Origin: an uncultured Collinsella sp.
Lineage (GTDB): Bacteria; Actinomycetota; Coriobacteriia; Coriobacteriales; Coriobacteriaceae
Direction: 5' to 3'
Assembly: GCA_900554465.1 (NCBI GenBank)
Contig: USHF01000105.1
Location: 1-5,465, forward strand
DNA: 5,465 nt
Shown one piece after another: positions 1 to 5,465 of this stretch (its first letter is position 1; every line of letters starts with the position of its first letter). A model generated the notes under the pieces. That model was not told the DNA's origin. It did not search any database and was given only the letters and a program-made list of their open reading frames with translations. The position numbers and the translations under genes were made by a program.

Positions 1-26
1 GGCTCGGAGATGTGTATAAGAGACAG
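1..26 (+). other. Residual Nextera (Tn5) sequencing adapter at the contig end
   Basis: These bases match the 3' part of the Illumina Nextera read-2 transposase adapter. Positions 8-26 are the 19-base Tn5 mosaic end AGATGTGTATAAGAGACAG, and positions 1-7 (GGCTCGG) are the adapter bases just before it. The match is exact and sits at the very edge of the window with the mosaic end pointing inward, as expected for an untrimmed library read incorporated at a contig end. It is a technical artefact, not a transposon end of the organism. It also supplies the G at position 26 that makes a false GTG start codon for the gene that follows. Confidence 0.96.
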
Positions 27-3000
27 TGTATGGCGTGCCCGACCTGGCGCTGGCCTGCGACGCCGTCAACCACAACACGCCTGAGTACAAAACCTGGAGT
101 CACGACAAGGCCTTTTTGGAAAAGGATCGCCGCGACGAGCTGGTGGAGCCCGATCCCGAGGAAAACCCGCGCGAGCATGCCCAGTATGTGAAGGACATGG
201 CCATGTGGGACGAGAAGGGCAACATCGACGAGCTCAAGCCGCCTCTGGTCATCAAGCCCATCTTTGGCTGCGAGGTCTACTTTACGCCGGACGAGACCCT
301 TGCTCGCGACCGTAAGCCCGAGCTCTACCACATGATCCTTCTGGCCAAGGACCAGGAGGGCTACGTCAACCTGATGCAGACGGTCTCCGAGGCAGCCGTG
401 CAGGGCTTTTACTACAAGCCCCGCGTGACGCTCGACAACCTGCGCCGCCACGCCAAGGGCATGATCTGCACCAGCGCCTGCATCGCGGGCATCATTCCCA
501 AATACATCGACCGCGGTGACATGGAGGGCGCCATCAAGTGGGCCGAGACCTTCCGTGATACCTTCGAACCTGGCGACTTTTATATCGAGATCCAGGAACA
601 CGGCATCACCACCGACAACGGCCTGACCGATGAGCAGATGGACCGCACGCTCATCGACATCGCCAAGCAGGTGGGCGTCAAGGTCATCGCCACCAACGAC
701 TTCCACTACCTGCGCCGCGAGGACGCTCCCGTGCAGGATGTCATCATGTGCATCGGCATGAACGCCAAGGTCGACGACCCCAACCGCATGCGCATGACTG
801 GCTCGGAGTTTTACATGAAGACCGAGGAGGAGATGCGGGCGATGTTCCCGTATTGCCCCGAGGCCTGCGACAACACGCTCGAGATCGCCGACAAGTGCTA
901 CGTCGAGCTGGACTGGGACTCCATCATCCTGCCGCGCTTCCCGTTGCTCGACCCCGGCGAGACGCACGAGAGTCAGTTCCGCCGCGAGTGCGAGAAGGGC
1001 CTGCGCCAGCACTACGGCGACGACTGGGCCACGCGCGAGATCGGTGGCGTCAACATCAAAGAGCGCTTTGAGTACGAATACAAGGTCATTTGCGACAAGG
1101 GCTTTGCCGCCTACTTTTTGATCGTCGCCGAGTACGTGCAATGGGCCAAGGACAACGGCATCGGCGTCGGCCCCGGCCGTGGTTCGGCTGCCGGCGCTAT
1201 CGTCGCCTACGCCATGAACATCACCGCGTTCGATCCGCTCGAGAACGGCCTGATGTTCGAGAGGTTCCTGTCCCCGCAGCGTACCGAGATGCCCGATATC
1301 GATATGGACTTCGACGATGAGCGGCGCCTCGAGGTCGTGGAGCACGTTCGCCAGCTCTACGGCCCCGAGAAGGTCACCCACGTCATCACCTACTCGACCA
1401 TTAAGGCCAAGCAGGCCATCAACGACGCTGCGCGCGTCCTGGACTACCCGGTCTACATGGGCCAGCGTCTGTCCAAGATGGTCTCGAGCGACCCCAAGGT
1501 CAAGCTCAAGCAGGTGCTCGAAAAGCAACCCGGCAAAGAGGATCTGTTTAACCCCGATTTTGCCGAGGCCTATAAAAAGGACGACGACGCCCGCCGCATC
1601 ATCGACACGGCGCTCTCGATTGAGGGCCTTACCCGTGGCGAGGGTGTGCACGCGTGCGCCGTTCTGATCTGCCGCGACCCCGTCAACGAGCACGTGCCCA
1701 CCAAGCTCGACACCAAGGGCGGCGTCGAGATTACCCAGTACGAAGGTCATACCGTTGCCGACATGGGCCTGCTCAAGATGGACTTCTTGGGCCTGCGCAC
1801 GCTGACGGTTATCTCCAAGGCCAAGGCAAACATCAAAAAGAACTTCGGCATCGACATCAAAGAGGAAGAGATCCCCTTTGACGACCCCGAGATCTTTAAG
1901 CTCATGGGCTCCGGCCATACCGCCGGCGTCTTCCAGGTCGAGTCCGCCGGCATGACGGCCACGATCAAGAACATGAAGCCCACCGAGTACAAGCACGTCG
2001 TGGCATTGATCGCCCTGTACCGCCCGGGCCCGCTGGGCGCCGGCATGGTTTCGTCCTACATCAACCGTATGAACGGCAAGGAGCCGGCCGTCTCCTACGA
2101 CGACCGTCTGGACGACATCCTGGGCGAAACCTACGGCACCATGGTCTACCAGGAGCAGGTTATGCTCATCTCCGTCGAGATGTGCGGCTTCTCCAAGGGC
2201 GAATCGGACTCGCGTATCCGTAAGCCCGTGGCTAAGAAAAAGATCAAGCTGCTCACATCGACGGTGCTGCACTGGGAGGATGGCTCGGACGAGACCACCT
2301 ACGACCACTGGATGAACGGCGCTATCAAGAACAACTACACGCGCGAGGTCGCTCAGAAGATTTGGGACGATGTTCTCGAGTTCGCGTCCTACGCCTTCAA
2401 CAAGTCGCACTCCGCCGGCTACGCCATCCTGGTTATGCAGACGGCGTGGCTCAAGGCACACTATCCGCATGAGTACATGGCGGCCGTTCTGACGTCCTAT
2501 ACGGGCAAGACCGACAAGATCGTTCACTACGTCTCGGCGTGCCGTCACGATGGCATTCCCGTGCTGTCGCCAGACGTCAACGAGTCCGGCACCGAGTTCA
2601 CGGCTACCAAGGAAGGCGTGCGTTTTGGTCTGGCCGGCATCCGCGGCGTGGGCACCGGCGTGGCGCAGGCGATCATCGCCGAGCGCGAGGCGGGCGGCCC
2701 GTTTAAAACGCTGCACGACTTTGTCGAGCGCGTGGACTCCAGCCAGGCCAACCGCCGTGTGATCGAATCGCTCATCAAGGCAGGCGCCTTCGACTCCACG
2801 GGCTATCCGCGTCGCCAGATGATGCACTTTGTGGACAAGAACAACCCCGAGAACATCATCGACGCCGCGATAAAGCGCCAGAAGGATCGCGCGAGCGGGC
2901 AGACGTCGTTTTTCGACATGTTTGGCGATGTTGAGGGCTCGGGCTTTGAGGTCAGCGTGCCCGATCCGGACGGTCAGGAGTGGGACCGCCACCTTAAGCT

Positions 3001-3700
3001 GAGCCAGGAGAAGGAGGTTCTGGGCATCTATGTCTCGGACCACCCGCTGCGCCCGTTTGAGTATGCACTAGCCAAGGCGCGCGACTTCTCGTTCTCGCAG
3101 ATCGATACCGGCTACGAGGTGCAAAACCCCACGGGCGGTACCATCAACCAGGAGATTCCCGAGGGCAAGGCGCTGTGGTGGGCCGGCATGGTCTCGAGCG
3201 TGTCCAAGCGCGTGACCAAAAACGGCGACCCCATGGGCATCGTGCAGCTCGAGGACATGGAAGGCGAGGCCACGGTCGTGGTGTTCCCCAAGACCTACAA
3301 GGAGGCCGAGGGGTACCTGTACGGCGAGGTCGATCCCGAGACCGGTGCACAGTTGTCCGATGCGTTTGTGCGCATTAAGGGCAAACTCGAGCGCTCGGAC
3401 CGCGGCGACCAGATCATCGCGCAGGAGATCGTGCCGCTGGAGCTCAACGAAGAGAACAACAAGCCCAAGGTGTTTGAGGTCATGGTGCCCAACAGCCGCT
3501 TTAGCCAGGGCAATATGGCGCGCCTGGCCACGGTGCTTACCACCAACCCGGGCGGTGACCGCGTGGAGATCTTTATCGAGCAGGTGGATGGGCGCGTGCT
3601 GCGTGCCGAGGTGCCGGCCAAGGTCAACGCGCGCTCGATTCCGCTGCTGGCCGAGGCAAAGGCCATCGTCGGCAACCAAGGTCGCGTGACGGTTATCTAA
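27..3700 (+). CDS. dnaE: DNA polymerase III subunit alpha (DnaE), 5'-truncated
   Basis: This is the catalytic subunit of the replicative DNA polymerase, which extends primers 5' to 3' in the cytoplasmic replisome. Residue numbers count the codon at 26-28 as 1. The PHP domain covers about 1-290 and keeps candidate metal ligands E83 (GCEVYF), H102, C152, D225 and H227 (NDFHY). The polymerase core has GPGRGSAAG at 382-390, palm aspartates D424 and D426 in PDIDMDF, a third aspartate D586 in KMDFLGLRT, GVFQVES at 634-640, YRPGP at 665-669 and FNKSHSAGY from 791. A helix-hairpin-helix region follows at about 865-930, a possible beta-clamp motif QTSFF at 959-963, an OB fold at about 1049-1140, and a C-terminal domain ending at the TAA. 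Related proteins begin about 50 residues earlier, with an HLHTH-type motif and a DHG motif, so the N-terminus is lost at the contig edge. The apparent GTG at 26-28 is part adapter and is not the start; in homologues the codon is probably ATG, for Met before YG. A charged insertion lies at residues 15-73. The family assignment is firm; it resembles DnaE rather than PolC because no DEDD exonuclease domain interrupts the PHP. Confidence 0.97.
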
Positions 3701-3718
3701 GCTACCCCGGGTGAGATT

Positions 3719-3723
3719 GGAGG
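3719..3723 (+). promoter_or_regulatory. Shine-Dalgarno site of the SWIM/SNF2 gene
   Basis: GGAGG lies five bases upstream of the ATG at 3729-3731, near-ideal spacing. It decides the start: an in-frame GTG at 3726-3728 is only two bases from the GGAGG and is less suitable. The site falls in the 28-base spacer (3701-3728) after the dnaE stop. That spacer has no hairpin followed by a T-run, so I see no intrinsic terminator, and there is little room for a separate promoter. Read-through transcription from dnaE is therefore likely. A promoter inside the end of dnaE cannot be excluded by eye. Confidence 0.8.
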
Positions 3724-3728
3724 AAGTG

Positions 3729-5465
3729 ATGGCGCAGGGGACGTTTGTGCAGGCGCTTCGCAAAGAGGCGGCGTTGAGCGGCACCTTTATGAAGGGCCGC
3801 TCGCTCATGCTCAACGGCGCCGTGCTGTCGATTGAGGACAGCGGCTCGCGCTTCTCCAAAAACGTGACGGTTGAGGGCTCGGTGCGCGGCTCGCGCGGCG
3901 ACCTGTACAAGACGCACGTGGCGCTCGATATGGACGAGCACGAGGTTATCGACTACGACTGCGACTGCCCCGCCGCATACCGCTATCCCGGTATGTGCAA
4001 GCACGCCATCGCCACAGCGCTGGCGTACCTGGACACCAGCGGCATTGAGCCTGTTGAGGGGCTGCGCACGCCGGTTCGCACGTTTACGGCGCAGCCGAAA
4101 CAGCCCGCGCGTGCCGCGTCCGCCGCGCCGGCCGTCAACCCCAACTTTCCCTTCCCGGCGCCCGTCCCCACGAGCCCGAGCCTTGTGGCGGCGCTTTCCG
4201 ATCTTTCGGACGCGCGCATGGATGAGCTGGCGAGCATGCGCCGCAAGCTTGCCGGTGCCGTTGATCCCGACGCCCCCAAAGCGGCGTTGGAGCCCTCGTT
4301 GGTGCCGTACTACAATCCGCTGTTCGCTGACCGCTTTAGCTGGGCGCTCGAGTTCCGCATTCGCTGTGGATCGGTCTCCTACGTGGTCAAGGACATCGAC
4401 GGCATGGCCGATGCCTACGTGCGCGGCGGCACGTTCTCCTATGGCAAGAAGCTCACGTTTGTCCATTCACCTGAGGCCTTTGACGAAACATCGGCAAAGC
4501 TGCTCAACCTTGTTGCGACGACAGTTGCCTATCTCGATGACATCACAAGCTCGCGTTCGGCGTCGTACGACTTTGCCCGCAGTGGTTTTGTTGCCGAGCG
4601 TCAGTTGCCGCTGTCCGAGCATAGCATCGTATATGTGCTGGACCTGCTGCGCGGCCAGACCATCTCCTTTGAGCCCGCCTGGTCGCGGGGGATGACGACG
4701 CATCGCACCTACGACGTGGCGGTTGAGCTGTCTCCGCAAGGGGAGGACGAGGCATCCGCTAAGCGCCCACCGCTGCTTGCCGCCAAAATCGCGCCGGCGG
4801 CTGGTGGTAGCTATGACCTGCGCCTGCCCGCCGATATGTATTGCTTTGCGTCGGGCGATGCCGCCTACTTGGTTGACACGCGCCGCGCGCGCCGTACCGA
4901 CGCTGCATTTGCTCAGCATGCCGCACCTTTTTTGTCGCGCTTGCTGCCGTGCCGCACGCCCGCCCATATTGCCGCCGAGCAGGTGGGTGAGTTCTGCCGT
5001 ATGGCGCTGCCCATTTTGCGCGACTACACCGACCTCACCGCGCCCGCCGCGCTCGATACCGTGGCACCCGAGCCGAGCTTTGCTATGGCGATCGGTGTCG
5101 ACGATGGGCTCGTGACCTGCAAAATTACGGTTACCTACGGCGATTGGTCGGCGGATCTCTTTAGCCTGGGCGCTCCGGGCAGCCCCTTCGAAGAGCAGCG
5201 CCCCGGTGTGCCGCCCCGCGACGAGGTGGCGGAGTTTCGCGTTATGGATACGGCGGCCCTGTACTTCGATTTCTACGAGCGCGGTCTGGCGTTTGAGGAG
5301 CGCGATGACGCCCGCTTGTTCTGCCTGCTGACCGAGGGCCTGTCTGCCCTGTCCGAACTGGGTGAGATCATGCTCAGCGACCGTCTGCGCCAGATCTCGG
5401 TCCGCCCCGCGCCCAAGCTCTCGGTTCGTGCGACCGTTAAGAGCAATCTGCTCGATGTCGAGCTG
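3729..5465 (+). CDS. SWIM zinc-finger SNF2-type helicase-like protein, N-terminal part (3'-truncated)
   Basis: The frame runs 579 codons from ATG 3729 to the final base without a stop, so the gene continues outside the window. Residues 1-75 form a small beta-rich lead-in. A SWIM zinc finger follows, C78-x-C80-x9-C90-x-H92 (CDCP...GMCKH), a motif that binds zinc and is thought to contact DNA or protein. Residues 118-151 are a Pro/Ala-rich, probably disordered linker. From about 152 the sequence resembles the region between SWIM and ATPase in bacterial SNF2 proteins: VPYYNPLF, SYVVKDIDGMADAY and FSYGKKLTF at roughly 195-245. The last 100 or so residues (FDFYERGL, then LSDRLRQISVRPAPKLSV) fit the SNF2 helicase-associated region that comes just before the ATPase lobes. 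No Walker A or DEAH motif is present yet, so the ATPase is predicted, not seen. Full-length relatives are about 1,000-1,200 residues. There is no signal peptide or membrane segment, so the protein is probably cytoplasmic and acts on DNA or nucleoprotein. It follows dnaE by 28 bases and is probably co-transcribed with it. The alternative is a stand-alone SWIM protein, less likely given the conserved central region. The SWIM call is firm; the SNF2 call is good but indirect. Confidence 0.85.
   Translation, partial: MAQGTFVQALRKEAALSGTFMKGRSLMLNGAVLSIEDSGSRFSKNVTVEGSVRGSRGDLYKTHVALDMDEHEVIDYDCDCPAAYRYPGMCKHAIATALAYLDTSGIEPVEGLRTPVRTFTAQPKQPARAASAAPAVNPNFPFPAPVPTSPSLVAALSDLSDARMDELASMRRKLAGAVDPDAPKAALEPSLVPYYNPLFADRFSWALEFRIRCGSVSYVVKDIDGMADAYVRGGTFSYGKKLTFVHSPEAFDETSAKLLNLVATTVAYLDDITSSRSASYDFARSGFVAERQLPLSEHSIVYVLDLLRGQTISFEPAWSRGMTTHRTYDVAVELSPQGEDEASAKRPPLLAAKIAPAAGGSYDLRLPADMYCFASGDAAYLVDTRRARRTDAAFAQHAAPFLSRLLPCRTPAHIAAEQVGEFCRMALPILRDYTDLTAPAALDTVAPEPSFAMAIGVDDGLVTCKITVTYGDWSADLFSLGAPGSPFEEQRPGVPPRDEVAEFRVMDTAALYFDFYERGLAFEERDDARLFCLLTEGLSALSELGEIMLSDRLRQISVRPAPKLSVRATVKSNLLDVEL

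Noticed and set aside
8..26. Transposon inverted-repeat end
   Set aside because: The sequence is the engineered Tn5 mosaic end, with the Nextera read-2 adapter bases in front of it and no transposase or second end. It is a library artefact.
3701..3728. Intrinsic terminator or promoter between the two genes
   Set aside because: The 28-base spacer contains only a short CCCGGG palindrome, with no stem-loop plus T-run and no recognisable -35/-10 pair. It mainly holds the ribosome binding site.
3068..3910. Long open frame on the minus strand (280 codons) across the end of dnaE and the start of the next gene
   Set aside because: It lies opposite well-conserved DnaE OB-fold and C-terminal sequence. 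Its translation has no recognisable motif, and GC-rich coding DNA commonly leaves long antisense frames.
3702..4466. Minus-strand open frame of 254 codons opposite the SWIM region
   Set aside because: The opposite strand encodes an intact SWIM finger with conserved Cys and His. The antisense product is Arg/Ala/Gly-rich with no recognised family, so it is a shadow of codon bias.
3871..4695. Plus-strand open frame of 274 codons in an alternative frame within the SWIM/SNF2 gene
   Set aside because: The translation is extremely rich in Arg, Ser, Pro and Ala, has no convincing ribosome binding site, and overlaps the frame that carries the conserved SWIM and SNF2-associated motifs.
4467..4967. Minus-strand open frame of 166 codons opposite the middle of the SWIM/SNF2 gene
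   Set aside because: No recognisable domain, no supported start site, and complete overlap with the better-supported plus-strand gene.

Overview
The window is a GC-rich fragment of a bacterial chromosome. It is cut at both ends and carries two genes on the + strand, about 28 bases apart. The protein character suggests a member of the Coriobacteriia (Actinomycetota), possibly Collinsella or a relative. That guess rests on the high GC, the GC-rich third codon positions, and an unusual charged insertion in the DnaE PHP domain. It is from memory, not from a search.

Layout: positions 1-26 are not genomic. They match the 3' part of the Illumina Nextera (Tn5) read-2 adapter, ending in the 19-base mosaic end. 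Genomic sequence starts at 27, already inside dnaE, which encodes the DNA polymerase III alpha subunit. About 1,223 codons of dnaE remain, up to a TAA at 3698-3700; roughly the first 50 residues are missing. After a 28-base spacer with a strong Shine-Dalgarno site, a second frame opens at 3729 and stays open to the last base (579 codons). It encodes the N-terminal half of a SWIM zinc-finger, SNF2-type helicase-like protein. Its ATPase domains would lie beyond the window. Because this frame has no stop inside the window, a search for complete start-to-stop frames would miss it.

Function: DnaE is the replicative polymerase catalytic subunit. The visible part keeps the palm aspartates and the PHP-domain metal ligands, so it may carry its own PHP proofreading nuclease. 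The second protein is probably a DNA-dependent ATPase of the bacterial SWIM/SNF2 family. The short spacer and lack of a visible terminator suggest co-transcription with dnaE, but a functional link is only inference.

I found no RNA gene, CRISPR array, insertion sequence, phage gene or complex repeat. The window looks like ordinary core chromosome with lineage-specific features in DnaE and a less-studied SNF2-family neighbour. I do not see good evidence for a wholly new system.
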